Made by a program: the position numbers and the translations under genes
Source: G963677085 sp963677085
GTDB taxonomy: Bacteria > Planctomycetota > Planctomycetia > Pirellulales > Thermoguttaceae
Direction of reading: 5' to 3'
Length of the DNA: 64,000 nucleotides
Assembly: GCA_963677085.2 (NCBI GenBank)
Contig: CAXXFH010000006.1
Location: 806,001-870,000 of the forward strand
Shown: positions 8,341 to 17,718 of the stretch, one piece after another
How positions within the stretch are numbered: position 1 is the stretch's first letter
How the letters are laid out: each line of letters opens with the position of its first letter
Notes under the pieces: generated by a model
Told to the model about the DNA's origin: nothing
The model's input: the letters and a program-made list of their open reading frames with translations, nothing else
Database searches by the model: none

Positions 8341-8737
8341 TTTGGGCGTTCCTTTATATCTTTTGGGGCGCTTCTAACGCTTTGGCAGTCAAAAAAACGT
8401 TGGGTTGGGTGCCACCGGCTGCTTGCCAGCCAGTGCCAAACACGGGCAGACGCGTTGCCCCCTGGCACCCCATTACATCAATCATAACACGCACGGGGGG
8501 TGGAAGAAGCGTTTGGGCCAAAAACGGGCTTCTTTCCTGGTTCCGACGGTCATTTGCCATTGGTCATCGATTCTTCGACCCTTCCCGCTTTCCGCTTTGC
8601 CTTCCCCCCCTGCTTGCAGGGACGCCAGAATTCGGCCAAACTACGGGCTTTCCGATCTCGCGACCTACGACCTCAACCGTACCGCCCCAATCGGCGGCAC
8701 GTGGCAACGCAGTCTCAAGCATTGAAGGAGTTGAAGC
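8341..8737. other. Divergent intergenic region with hairpin element
   Basis: About 400 bp between divergently transcribed genes, so it should hold both promoters. It contains copy B of the GGGTGCCA double hairpin (8407-8470). No open frame with ribosome-binding site is apparent. Confidence 0.5.
8407..8470. repeat. GGGTGCCA-bounded double hairpin, copy B
   Basis: GGGTGCCA at 8407 and TGGCACCC at 8463. The inner part has GGCTGCTTGCCAGCC and an imperfect CGGGCAGACGCGTTGCCC arm. It shares only the boundaries with copy A. Confidence 0.65.
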
Positions 8738-9742
8738 ATGGCACGACCGGTCACGATGTTCACCGGACAATGGGCGGACCTGCCCGTCGAAGAATTGGCC
8801 GCCAAGTTCAGCGAGTTTGGCTACGATGGTCTGGAGTTGGCCTGCTGGGGCGACCACTTCGAGGTGGACAAGGCCCTGAGCGAAGACGACTACTGCGCCA
8901 AAAAACGCGAGATGCTCGAGAAGTACAACCTCCAGGTCTTCGCGATCAGCGGCCACTTGGTGGGCCAGGCCGTGTGCGATATCATCGACGAGCGCCACAA
9001 GGCGATCCTTCCCGCCTACGTCTGGGGCGACGGCGATCCGGCCGGTGTGAACCAGCGTGCGGCCGAAGAACTGATGAATACGGCCCGAGCGGCGCAGAAG
9101 TTGGGCGTCGACGTGGTCAACGGCTTCACCGGTTCCAGCATCTGGCACTTGCTCTACTCGTTCCCGCCGGTCACGAAAGAGATGATCGACGCCGGCTTCA
9201 AGCTGGCCGCCGATCGTTTCAACCCGATCATGGATGTGTTCGGCGAGTGCGGTGTGAAGTTTGCCTTGGAAGTGCATCCCACGGAAATCGCCTTCGACCT
9301 CTACTCGGCCCAGCGGTTGTTGGACGAGTTGGACCACCGCGAGGAGTTCGGGTTCAACTTCGACCCGAGCCATTTGCTCTGGCAGGGCGTCGACCCGGTG
9401 GAATTCATCCGTGCCTTCCCGGACCGCATCTACCACGTGCACATGAAGGACTGCATCGTCACGCTCGACGGCAAGACGGGCATCCTCGGCAGCCACATCG
9501 ACTTCGGCGATTACCGCCGCGGCTGGAACTTCCGCTCGTTGGGCCACGGCGGAGTGAACTTCGAGGAGATCATCCGCGCACTAAACGACATCGGCTACAC
9601 CGGCCCGTTGTCGGTCGAATGGGAAGACTCGGGCATGGACCGCGACCACGGCGCGCAGGAAGCCTGCGAATTCGTCAGACAGGTCGACTTTGCCCCCAGC
9701 AACGTCGCTTTCGACGCGGCGTTCGACAAGGCCGAGCAGTAA
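8738..9742 (+). CDS. Sugar phosphate isomerase/epimerase (xylose-isomerase-like TIM barrel)
   Basis: 334 residues starting at ATG 8738 with AAGGAG upstream. The AP-endonuclease-2/xylose-isomerase-like TIM barrel is indicated by FGYDGLELACWGDHF, LQVFAISGHLVGQAV, VKFALEVHPTEIAFD (metal ligands Glu and His), FGFNFDPSHLLWQGVDP (Asp and His), IYHVHMKDC and GPLSVEWEDSGMD. This order of Glu, Asp-x-x-His, His and Glu is the usual divalent-metal site of the family, whose members isomerise or epimerise sugars or inositol derivatives. The exact substrate cannot be told. Cytosolic, single gene, followed by a strong intrinsic terminator. Confidence 0.88.
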   Translation: MARPVTMFTGQWADLPVEELAAKFSEFGYDGLELACWGDHFEVDKALSEDDYCAKKREMLEKYNLQVFAISGHLVGQAVCDIIDERHKAILPAYVWGDGDPAGVNQRAAEELMNTARAAQKLGVDVVNGFTGSSIWHLLYSFPPVTKEMIDAGFKLAADRFNPIMDVFGECGVKFALEVHPTEIAFDLYSAQRLLDELDHREEFGFNFDPSHLLWQGVDPVEFIRAFPDRIYHVHMKDCIVTLDGKTGILGSHIDFGDYRRGWNFRSLGHGGVNFEEIIRALNDIGYTGPLSVEWEDSGMDRDHGAQEACEFVRQVDFAPSNVAFDAAFDKAEQ

Positions 9743-9787
9743 TGTAGAACCGCAATTCGAAAGAGAGTCGCAATTCGAAAACTCACT

Positions 9788-9826
9788 CCACGCCCACGGG
9801 CTACAACCCGTGGGCGTGGTTTTTTT
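9788..9826 (+). terminator. Intrinsic terminator after the isomerase gene
   Basis: Perfect 13-bp stem CCACGCCCACGGG / CCCGTGGGCGTGG with loop CTACAA, followed by seven T (9820-9826). Confidence 0.9.
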
Positions 9827-9901
9827 ATACCAACCTCCAAGCCTACGGGTGGCAACCGGTGGGTCGAGTACAGAGTCCCAATTGGTCTTCCTGTCTTATC
9901 G

Positions 9902-11536
9902 GTGTTAGACTGGTCAATAGGAACAGCTTCTCTTCGACATTCCCCATCCCCCCGGAATCTGCCCGTGGTCCCGTCATTCGTCCAACTGCCGAAGCACGGC
10001 TTGCCGACGCGCGGTGTCTTGCCGCTAGGGCCTGGCCGTTTTGGGCTGGTAAGGCTGGGGGCGATGCTGGTTTTGGCGGTCGGCGCGTTGTTGGCGGCGG
10101 TCGAGCCGGCCTTGGGACGTGATCTCGCGGAAAGTGTGCTGGCAAGCCGACAGGAGCACGGCGAGGCACTTCAGGAACTGGCCGCCTGGTGTCGCCAGAA
10201 AGACCTTGAAGCCGAAGCCAAGGCGACGTTGGGCGACGGAACGACATTGGACGGCGCTGCCCCTCGCGATCCCTATAAACTGTATATTCCGATCTTGTCC
10301 GACGTGGCCGACAAAAATCCGTTGCCCGAGGATGCCAGCGACGATCAGCGGGAATGGTACGGTCGCTACAGCAAACTACAGCGTGAGTATTCCGACGAAT
10401 TGTTCGACGCCGCCCGATCGGCCGTCCGCAGCGGTCGGGCGTCGGCGGCCTACGACTTGGTGCTCGAAGCGATCCACGCCAACCCGGACAACGAGGCCCT
10501 TCGCCGGCTGTTGGGTTTTCAGAAGTATCACGGCCGCTGGTGTACGGCTTGGGAGGTGCGCCAGTTTCGCGCAGGCAAGATCTTCGACGAGCGGTTCGGT
10601 TGGATTCCGCGCGGCCACCTGCATCGCTACCAACAGGGCCAACGCTATGCGAACGGTCGTTGGGTTTCGGCCGACGAAGACGCTCAGTTACACGCCGACA
10701 TCGCTAACGGTTGGCTTGTTGAAACCGAGCACTACGCCATTCGCACGAACCACAGCCTTCAGGCGGGCGTGCAGTTGGGCGTGAAGCTGGAAACGCTCTA
10801 CGGCCTCTGGCAGCGTCTCTTCGTGCGGTACTACGCGACGGAGGCCGACGTCGAGGCGCTGTTTGCCGGGCGAGGCAAACGTCGCTTCGACCCGCCGAAG
10901 TTTCGTGTCGTCTTCTTTTGCGATCGGGCAGACTACGTTGGGGCGTTAAAGCCATCGATCCCCAATATCGCGATGTCGGTCGGGTTGTACTTGGAGCAAA
11001 CCCGGCGGGCCTACTTCTTCGCAGGTGAGGGCTACGAAGATCGCACCTTGTACCACGAGGCTACCCATCAGTTGTTCCATCAGGCACGGCCCGTGGCGGC
11101 CAACGTGGGCGCAAAGGCCAACTTCTGGATCGTCGAGGGCGTGGCCATGTTTATGGAAACGCTCCGCCGCGAGGGCGATTACCACACGTTGGGCGGCTTC
11201 GACGACGCCCGAATGCACGCCGCCCGATACCGGTTGCTGGAAAGCAAGTTCTACGTGCCATTGGAAGAACTCACCACTTACGGCATGCAGCGATTGCAGA
11301 GCGACCCGCGCGTGGCGACGCTCTACAGCCAAGCGGCCGGGCTGGCCAACTTCCTCGTGTTCTACGACGGCGGCCGTTACCGCGACGCCCTGGTGGCCTA
11401 CCTTTCGACGGTCTACAACGGCCGGGATACCTCCCGCACGCTGGCCGATCTTGCCCGCAGCACCTATCCCGAGCTCGACCGCCAATATCGGGCGTTTGTT
11501 GAGCAGAGTGTAAAGCTCAGTCCGTCGGTGAGATGA
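9902..11536 (+). CDS. Secreted HExxH (DUF1570-like) putative metallopeptidase
   Basis: The frame is open from GTG 9902; real starts could be TTG 10019 or ATG 10064 (GGGGG just upstream), since the hydrophobic export segment LVLAVGALLAAVEPALG lies at 10064-10120. The middle contains repeat-like helices and a conserved GRWVSADED segment. The C-terminal domain has YHEATHQLFHQ, a HExxH zinc motif, and about 30 residues later WIVEGVAMFMET, whose Glu is the likely third ligand. This arrangement matches the DUF1570 proteins common in planctomycetes, presumed zinc peptidases without known substrates. Likely periplasmic or secreted. Confidence 0.75.
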   Translation: MLDWSIGTASLRHSPSPRNLPVVPSFVQLPKHGLPTRGVLPLGPGRFGLVRLGAMLVLAVGALLAAVEPALGRDLAESVLASRQEHGEALQELAAWCRQKDLEAEAKATLGDGTTLDGAAPRDPYKLYIPILSDVADKNPLPEDASDDQREWYGRYSKLQREYSDELFDAARSAVRSGRASAAYDLVLEAIHANPDNEALRRLLGFQKYHGRWCTAWEVRQFRAGKIFDERFGWIPRGHLHRYQQGQRYANGRWVSADEDAQLHADIANGWLVETEHYAIRTNHSLQAGVQLGVKLETLYGLWQRLFVRYYATEADVEALFAGRGKRRFDPPKFRVVFFCDRADYVGALKPSIPNIAMSVGLYLEQTRRAYFFAGEGYEDRTLYHEATHQLFHQARPVAANVGAKANFWIVEGVAMFMETLRREGDYHTLGGFDDARMHAARYRLLESKFYVPLEELTTYGMQRLQSDPRVATLYSQAAGLANFLVFYDGGRYRDALVAYLSTVYNGRDTSRTLADLARSTYPELDRQYRAFVEQSVKLSPSVR

Positions 11537-11619
11537 ACACGGGCGTCCTCGCACGACCATGGTTATCGCGAGGTTGCAAACCGCGCGTAGCCGAGAAGTA
11601 ACGTCGGGGCAACTGAGTT

Positions 11620-13275
11620 TCAGTCTATCGCGGCGGGGAGCCGACCATAAGCTTCACGTTTGCTCGTATCCTCCGACTCGTTGGAAACGATGCGTACGAT
11701 TGTCAGATTGGTTCCTCGTACAGCCGGGGGTGGAGTGATTTTTATCTCGTACTTATCGGTGAGCATCTGGATCACGGCGTGCTGGTCGTCTTCCGACAGG
11801 TTGTAGGCGACCCAACCGAGCAGGCAACCATCGTGTCGCAACTCCGGCAGCCAACGTTGCGGTGCGTCGAGCAAGTCGGGGACCGACGCCACGTAAACCA
11901 TTGAATTGTCCTTCAGGCACCACACGGTGGGCAGTACGAAGCCGGACAGCGGATTGTCGACCACTGCCCGGACGACACTGCCGGCCAGCCGCTCGGGCGG
12001 AATGGCGAACGAGGGCGTCGTCGCGGTCGTCCACGAGATGGCCAATGCCGTAAACAACCAAGTACCGCTGCACGATGCCGCGTAAAATTGCCACGGCCGG
12101 CACGTTGTCCAACCGGCGACGCCCGCGGGAATGAACGCCGCAAAGGGGTAGAGCAGCACGAGGTATTTTCCTCCCATGGCATGCCCCGGGCTGGCGTAGC
12201 TCAAGTAGAGGACGGCAAGGAACGTTGCTACCCAAAGGTTCATCAGGCCGACGAATTTTTGGGTGGCCGACCAACGTATTGTCCCGGGAATTGCACCACG
12301 GTTGATTGAGGTTACACGTGACCGGTGCCACGGTCGACCAACAACCAACAGCGCCAACGCTAATCCGGCCAATAACGCTCCGGTCGCCTGGACCATACGA
12401 TACATCCGTCGTGCAACGTCCCATGCCGAAACACCGGGACCCACCGCTTGCTGCTGTTGTCGAGTGATCTGTTGCAACACGTCGGGCAGAAAAATCCACG
12501 CCACCAGCGCTCCCAGGCCGATGCCCACTGCCAACGCAGCAAAACGTTTCGGCTGTGTTGGTCGCAGCGTGATAAAGCTGCACACCACGGTACCAGCCGC
12601 CACGATAGAAAAGTGGTAGTGCGTCAAGAATCCGGCTAGGGTTAACAACGCCGGCAACGCCAGATCGACGGGCCCAAGGCGCACATGCTCGTCGTGCCAC
12701 CGTACCGCGCAATAGGCCAACCCGATGGTTAATAGTCCCAGTAGGCTGTATTGTCGAGCGACTGTGGCCGTTTGAAACGCTATGCCGAACAGCACAAACC
12801 AAAACACGGCCACGTAAGCCGCCTTCCAGCGGCAGTCGAGCACGCGCGCGGCCAACGCGTACATCGCGACCAGGGCCATGCAGTCGAACAGCCCATTGAG
12901 GAGAATGCCCGTGGTAAGATGCGTGCCGAAAGAAAGCAGTCCTAGGTGTAGAATCCAGAAGTATAGCGGTGGGTGAATATCGTACTGCACGAGGCCGCTG
13001 TAGATTTCTCGAAAGCAGAGTCTCTGTTCTGGCTCAATCAATCGCTTCCACTCGCTGGCTGGCACCCATTGGGCGTAGGGTGCCGTCTTTTGTGCGAGCA
13101 TCTCGTGAAACTCGGCCTGATGGCCGGTGGCGACCAGCAGCGAGATGGCTTCGTCGTGGGTCAAGATGCTCGGTCGCAGCAGAGTTCCTTCGACTCGCAG
13201 CAACAACCCGGCGATCAGGCCGATCGCCAAAATCACCCAAGCGTTGCGGCGGATGGCAGCACGAACAAACGACAC
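11620..13275 (-). CDS. Polytopic membrane protein, GT-C/ArnT-like glycosyltransferase
   Basis: 551 residues with about ten membrane helices. The first extracytoplasmic loop has LRPSILTHDEAISLL, where Asp-Glu after helix 1 is the catalytic/metal site position in GT-C (PMT/ArnT, GT39/GT83) enzymes, and the second loop has YDIHPPLYFWILHL, also typical. These enzymes use polyprenyl-phosphate sugars to glycosylate lipids or proteins at the outer face of the membrane. Start at GTG 13275 (MSFVRAAIRRNAWVILA) with a GAGAGA upstream. Soluble C-terminus of about 110 residues. Substrate unknown. Confidence 0.75.
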   Translation of the reverse strand: MSFVRAAIRRNAWVILAIGLIAGLLLRVEGTLLRPSILTHDEAISLLVATGHQAEFHEMLAQKTAPYAQWVPASEWKRLIEPEQRLCFREIYSGLVQYDIHPPLYFWILHLGLLSFGTHLTTGILLNGLFDCMALVAMYALAARVLDCRWKAAYVAVFWFVLFGIAFQTATVARQYSLLGLLTIGLAYCAVRWHDEHVRLGPVDLALPALLTLAGFLTHYHFSIVAAGTVVCSFITLRPTQPKRFAALAVGIGLGALVAWIFLPDVLQQITRQQQQAVGPGVSAWDVARRMYRMVQATGALLAGLALALLVVGRPWHRSRVTSINRGAIPGTIRWSATQKFVGLMNLWVATFLAVLYLSYASPGHAMGGKYLVLLYPFAAFIPAGVAGWTTCRPWQFYAASCSGTWLFTALAISWTTATTPSFAIPPERLAGSVVRAVVDNPLSGFVLPTVWCLKDNSMVYVASVPDLLDAPQRWLPELRHDGCLLGWVAYNLSEDDQHAVIQMLTDKYEIKITPPPAVRGTNLTIVRIVSNESEDTSKREAYGRLPAAID

Positions 13276-13544
13276 AGGTTATCTCTCGGTGGTTTTCGAT
13301 GTCTGGTAACACGAGCCGTAAGTAGTCTTTGCCGTGAAGTGATTCTTGTATGCAACATCATTGGCGCGGGCCATGTCGTGTGGCCCCCCCGATCGTTTCG
13401 TTGTGGAAACACCCCAGGCTGCTGTTGGTTGCCTTCCGGCCATTGGCTACGAAGGCGTTGTTCGGAATAATACCCCAGTAGTCGTGGGGAAATCGCTGTG
13501 GGGGGTATCGGAAACGTAACTGCTTCTTTGCGGGAGACATCAAA

Positions 13545-13913
13545 ATGGTCCGGCAGTTTTGGCGAACGTATCGTTGGCTGCTGGTGGTGACGGCCATGTT
13601 GTGTGGGTTTTTCATGGCATACGCGATTAGTGGTGCCGGGCCATCGCAAAATGCCCAGTTGATTGGAAGCTATACCTTTCCGTTCGCCGTGCTCTTTTGG
13701 ATTCAAGCCGACGCGCGAAAGCGGCGATGCACGCCGTGTTTCGACTTCGGGTTGTTTCTCTATATGTTTCCGATCTTTCTTGTGCCGGGTTATCTGCTTT
13801 GGACTCGGCGATTTGCTGGCGTGCTCGTCGCACTATTCCTGTTGCTCTTGTATTGTTTGCCCTGGCTGGTTGCCGTGCTAGTGTGGATCATTGTGCGGGC
13901 GATGCACGCGTAA
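13545..13913 (+). CDS. Small three- to four-helix membrane protein
   Basis: 122 residues, ATG 13545 with GGGAG upstream. Hydrophobic segments at about 10-32, 40-55, 65-85 and 90-118 (WLLVVTAMLCGFFMAYAIS, FAVLFWIQ, GLFLYMFPIFLVPGYLLW, VLVALFLLLLYCLPWLVAVL). A WIQADARKRRCTPCFDFG loop with two cysteines separates the pairs. No family recognised; similar short proteins are frequent in planctomycetes. Confidence 0.65.
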   Translation: MVRQFWRTYRWLLVVTAMLCGFFMAYAISGAGPSQNAQLIGSYTFPFAVLFWIQADARKRRCTPCFDFGLFLYMFPIFLVPGYLLWTRRFAGVLVALFLLLLYCLPWLVAVLVWIIVRAMHA

Positions 13914-14127
13914 TCGGGGTGTTTTTGCCTTGGCCGTTTGGTGTTGTGACCGGGACTGCCATCGTTGACAGCCGTGGCATACGTTTGATACCATAAAGCT
14001 GTGTGGACTTGCACCCCCCGCCGGGTGATCGTTCTTTTGGTTGCACCACACTTGGCGAGAAATTCGAACGATTCCACCAGTGGCGGCGAGGGTGACGATT
14101 ACCGGGTGCGACTTCGTGCGACACCTT

Positions 14128-14235
14128 TTATTGATTCCTGGGTTGATTGTGGAACACTTCATTGCGTTCTGGCCCGGAAAACCGGGCTCCCGTTGGTCGC
14201 CCTCGTTCCACAAGCAATGCAGGACGCAATAGTCG
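14128..14235. repeat. MITE-like inverted repeat, family 2 copy a
   Basis: 108 bp. The left arm starts TTATTGATTCCTGGGTTGAT and the right arm, reverse-complemented, reads CTATTGCGTCCTGCATTGCT; both run on to TGTGGAAC, giving terminal repeats of about 27 bp at roughly 80 percent identity. The core has CCCGGAAAACCGGG. The second copy is at 54146-54250. The rest of the 13914-14318 gap is a TCCCTAACCTCTAACCCC-like pyrimidine tract and no gene. Confidence 0.75.
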
Positions 14236-14318
14236 TCCTCTCGTCCCTAACCTCTAACCCCTAATTTCTGTTCCTAGTTCCTAACACCTGCCGACTTCCT
14301 CAAACCGCGAGGAGAAAA

Positions 14319-17300
14319 ATGGCAGCTCCCTCCGAAGAATCACACAAACCGCCGCAGAAGGTTCCTCCGCAGCGTCAGGCCGCGCAACGATCGCCGGCTG
14401 CGTCGGCCGGTCAACCTTCTCCCGTTTATCCCCCGTTAGCCGACGATGGCCAGCCGATTCCGATGGGTGTGCCCGTGGAACCTGGCGCGGACGGTGATCC
14501 GCAGCATGCGCCCGTGGCACCGCTTCCGCAGGGTCAGGCGTTGCCGCCTTCGTCTGTGGCGACGCCTTCAGACATTCCCACGGTCGCTCCGGCTGCCGCG
14601 AGGACGCCGCTTGTCACCGATTTTGGGCAGCAAACGACCTCGGTGGCCGGTCGCAGAAAGACGCACCGCAAGTCGGTTTCGCCGCTGATACTCGGCGGGG
14701 GGCTTGCCGCCGTGATGATCGTGGCCGGGTTGGGCTACGCGTTTTTCGTCGGCGGAACGCAACCGCTGGTGCTTAAGCCGATCGACGATCGAGTGGTCGA
14801 CGAGCTAGCGCCGCTCGAATTCGTTGTGGGGCTTGTCGGCGACGACGACCCGTCACGTCAATTGCAGTTTACCTTGCTCGACGCGCCCGAGGGAGCGACT
14901 CTCGATGCCAAGACAGGCCAATTCTCGTGGACCCCGACTGAAGCCCAGGGACCCGGCTGGTACGAGATGGTCGTACGCGTTGGTACGCCTAACAACACGG
15001 CAAGCGACGACGCGGCAAACTATGTGCAACAAAAATTCGGTGTCCAAGTGCAAGAGGTGCGTCAACCTCTCGTCTTCACGCCGATCGAGTCGAAGACGGC
15101 CCAGGTGGGAGTGCCGTTGAGCTTTTGTTTCGAAGTGACTGACCCGGACCTGCCGGTCAAACCGGTGCGATTCCGTTTGGCACGTGGCGTTCCGCCCGGG
15201 GCACGTGTCGATCCGCACTCGGGCCAGTTCGAGTGGACGCCCGACGAACACGACGCGGGTCGTTCGCTGAAGATCGTGGTGCAGGCCGCCAAAACGGCCA
15301 CCGGTGCCGAACGCGTGGAGCAGGAATTCGAGATCCGTGTGGAAGGCGGCGACGCGATGCCCGCACCGCAGGAACCGTTGACCGTTGCCCGGCTGATCGG
15401 CGACTGGCGGAAGCGCGGTGTGAAGGTGGTGGCTTCGGAGAAACCGTTCGACTGCCCGAAACTTTCGGGTGAGGTGAGTGTTTGGGAGATCGGCCCGGAG
15501 CGTTTTGCCCTTTACGAATATACCGCGCCGGCGGCCGCGTCGGAGGAAACAGCGGCGATTAAGGCCGACGATTTGAACGAGTACGTGGCCCTGCTCGCCA
15601 GTCCCGCGGCGGCCCACGTGTTCTGCGCCGGTCGGGTTTCGGTGTTCTACGTGGGGCAGCATCCGCAGATGTTGAATTTGCTTGCCGAGGCGTTTGATCG
15701 GCCGGTAGTGGTTGCCCGAGCGGGCGCGAGTGAGTCGGTGGCCGAGCAGCCGAAGGACACTGTGCCGAGTGAACCGTCGAACGAGCCGCCGAACCAGTTC
15801 GACCAACAGGACAAGGAAGACCAGGAGATTCTTGCCCTGTACGACGCCGGTCAGTTGTTGAACAAGTCGGAGTACCCCAAGCTACGGAAGATTTACGCCG
15901 ACCGCTTCGCACGCAACCAGGCCGAACAGATCCAGACGGCGTTGGGCGACGAGAAGAGCGAAATTCGCCAGTGGCTCGACGAGAATGTCGACATCAAGGA
16001 GGAGCTTTTCCTGGCGATCGATCCGGAGCACGACGACGTGGTGGGCAGCCTGCGACTGTTTCGGGAACTGAAGGAAAAGTATCCCGAGGCGTTTCCGGCA
16101 TATGCCAATCTGGCGACCGCCGTGGCCGTGGTCTGGGATCGTCCGCAGGGAGTGTTGCAGGGCTCGCCGATCGGGCAGCACCAGAGTGTATTGCCCGAAG
16201 GGCAAATGTCTGCGATGGAGAACTTCAAGTACTTCGTCGACGCCAAAAAATACATGATGGGTCGGGCGCAGTTTCTGCCTTGGGAATTTCTGGTTCACCT
16301 GGTCAACCACGGTACGACGCTCGAAGAGCGAAAATGGGCTTTGGTAAACTACGTGCCGAAGCGAGTAGGCTACGGCAAATGTTACCACGACGTGCCATAC
16401 GACAACGGCATGCTCAGCGGCGAGCCTTCCTTGATTCAAGGCAAGCCCCACACGCTGCAAAACGCTCGACAGTTTGGCGGAGTGTGTTCGTGCCAGGCCG
16501 ACTTCGCAGCGCGGGTGGGCAAGAGCATTGGTGTGCCGGCGTTTTATGCCTCGGCACCCAATAAATACGGCAGCCGCCATGCCTGGGTGATGTGGGTCGA
16601 ATTGGGAACGGTTACCCCAACCGGCTTCACCTTCTCGCTCGAGTCGTACGGTCGCTACCGAGGCGACAAGTACTACGTGGGCGCGCTCAACGATCCGCAC
16701 ACGGGCCAGCCGACCACCGACCGCGAAACGGAACTACGGCTGCAAACCGTGGGCATGGACCCGATCGCCAAGCGGCATGCCCAACTGGTCATGCGGTCGT
16801 ATCCGATGTTGCAGGAACGTGGCAATATGGACGTAACGGCCCGGTTGGTGTTCTTGAATAAGGTCATCGAGTACAGTCCCGGAAACGAAGCCGCGTGGAT
16901 TGCGTTGGCGCAGATGTCGCGCGAAGGATTGATCACGAAGACCAACAGCAAGCCGATGGTCGTGGCCCTCGACCGGTTGTTCAAAACGTTTGCCCGCGTG
17001 CCCGACTTCACCTGGGTGGTGTTCGACGACATGATCGCGTTTCAGGATATCCCTAAGAAACGGGCGGCACTCTACCAGCGGTTGTTGGCTATGTATGAAC
17101 AGGCTGGCCGGGTGGACCTTTCGTGCGAGGCGCGGATGAAGTATGCCGAGCAACTGGTCGCCCAGAAGGAGCACAAACAGGCAATTGAAGTGCTGGCCGC
17201 CGGCGTGCTGTCGTTTCCCGACGAAGGTCGATTCGTTCCCGTACTGATCGGCAAGATCGAGGAATTGTTGCCCGAGGTGAAAGGTGGTGGTCAGTTGCTG

Positions 17301-17474
17301 GCCCAACTCTACCAGCAGATTCTGCCACGCATCCCTCCGAAACGCGGCAATGAGGCGAGCAAGTACTGCATCGAGATGTACGAAAAAGGTATCGAACAAT
17401 TTCGTGCCGCGGGCCTGCTTCCCCTGGCCCAGTTCTACGAGGCCGAGTTGCTGAAGCTTCGGGTAGCAAAATGA
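14319..17474 (+). CDS. Large membrane-anchored protein: Ig-like repeats, transglutaminase-like domain, TPR-like C-terminus
   Basis: 1051 residues, ATG 14319 with GAGGAG upstream. Residues 1-115 are Pro/Ala/Gln-rich and probably cytoplasmic. A membrane helix follows at about 121-147 (SPLILGGGLAAVMIVAGLGY). Residues 150-340 hold two putative Ig/cadherin-like repeats, each with a GxxxDxxTGQFxWTPxE motif. From about 640 comes a transglutaminase-like region with GGVCSCQADFAARVGKSIGV (candidate nucleophile Cys near 723) and SRHAWVMWVE (His near 754). The C-terminal 250 residues are helical repeats resembling TPR. This suggests a surface or periplasmic protein that binds partners and may cleave or crosslink peptides; the function is inference. 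Confidence 0.7.
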   Translation: MAAPSEESHKPPQKVPPQRQAAQRSPAASAGQPSPVYPPLADDGQPIPMGVPVEPGADGDPQHAPVAPLPQGQALPPSSVATPSDIPTVAPAAARTPLVTDFGQQTTSVAGRRKTHRKSVSPLILGGGLAAVMIVAGLGYAFFVGGTQPLVLKPIDDRVVDELAPLEFVVGLVGDDDPSRQLQFTLLDAPEGATLDAKTGQFSWTPTEAQGPGWYEMVVRVGTPNNTASDDAANYVQQKFGVQVQEVRQPLVFTPIESKTAQVGVPLSFCFEVTDPDLPVKPVRFRLARGVPPGARVDPHSGQFEWTPDEHDAGRSLKIVVQAAKTATGAERVEQEFEIRVEGGDAMPAPQEPLTVARLIGDWRKRGVKVVASEKPFDCPKLSGEVSVWEIGPERFALYEYTAPAAASEETAAIKADDLNEYVALLASPAAAHVFCAGRVSVFYVGQHPQMLNLLAEAFDRPVVVARAGASESVAEQPKDTVPSEPSNEPPNQFDQQDKEDQEILALYDAGQLLNKSEYPKLRKIYADRFARNQAEQIQTALGDEKSEIRQWLDENVDIKEELFLAIDPEHDDVVGSLRLFRELKEKYPEAFPAYANLATAVAVVWDRPQGVLQGSPIGQHQSVLPEGQMSAMENFKYFVDAKKYMMGRAQFLPWEFLVHLVNHGTTLEERKWALVNYVPKRVGYGKCYHDVPYDNGMLSGEPSLIQGKPHTLQNARQFGGVCSCQADFAARVGKSIGVPAFYASAPNKYGSRHAWVMWVELGTVTPTGFTFSLESYGRYRGDKYYVGALNDPHTGQPTTDRETELRLQTVGMDPIAKRHAQLVMRSYPMLQERGNMDVTARLVFLNKVIEYSPGNEAAWIALAQMSREGLITKTNSKPMVVALDRLFKTFARVPDFTWVVFDDMIAFQDIPKKRAALYQRLLAMYEQAGRVDLSCEARMKYAEQLVAQKEHKQAIEVLAAGVLSFPDEGRFVPVLIGKIEELLPEVKGGGQLLAQLYQQILPRIPPKRGNEASKYCIEMYEKGIEQFRAAGLLPLAQFYEAELLKLRVAK

Positions 17475-17498
17475 CCGTGGGCCATTCCGCCGAGTATT

Positions 17499-17530
17499 CC
17501 TGGTTCCCACGCTGCAGCGTGGGAACCAGG
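17499..17530. repeat. Perfect 32-bp palindrome (GGTTCCCACGC family)
   Basis: CCTGGTTCCCACGCTG and its exact complement, 25 bp beyond the stop of the large TPR protein. It could end transcription or be a REP-type element; relatives are at 42842 and 58396. No T tract follows. Confidence 0.7.
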
Positions 17531-17718
17531 AGAAGGCGGGAAGGGCAATGTGTCCAAGGTGCCGTCGGCCGTTCTTTTTTTCCCGCCGCCGTTGTCATTT
17601 AGCGGCCACACCATTTCCCGGTGGTTCGCCAACTCCCCATGACGGGCTTCCCCCGATTGGTAAGCTATCCTTGAGAAGGATTGCTTCAAATTTTTTGCCG
17701 CGCGAGGGGGGGGATGCC

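Noticed and set aside
8500..9747. 415-residue frame overlapping the TIM-barrel gene
   Set aside because: Arg/Gly/Pro-rich out-of-frame translation of the isomerase gene.
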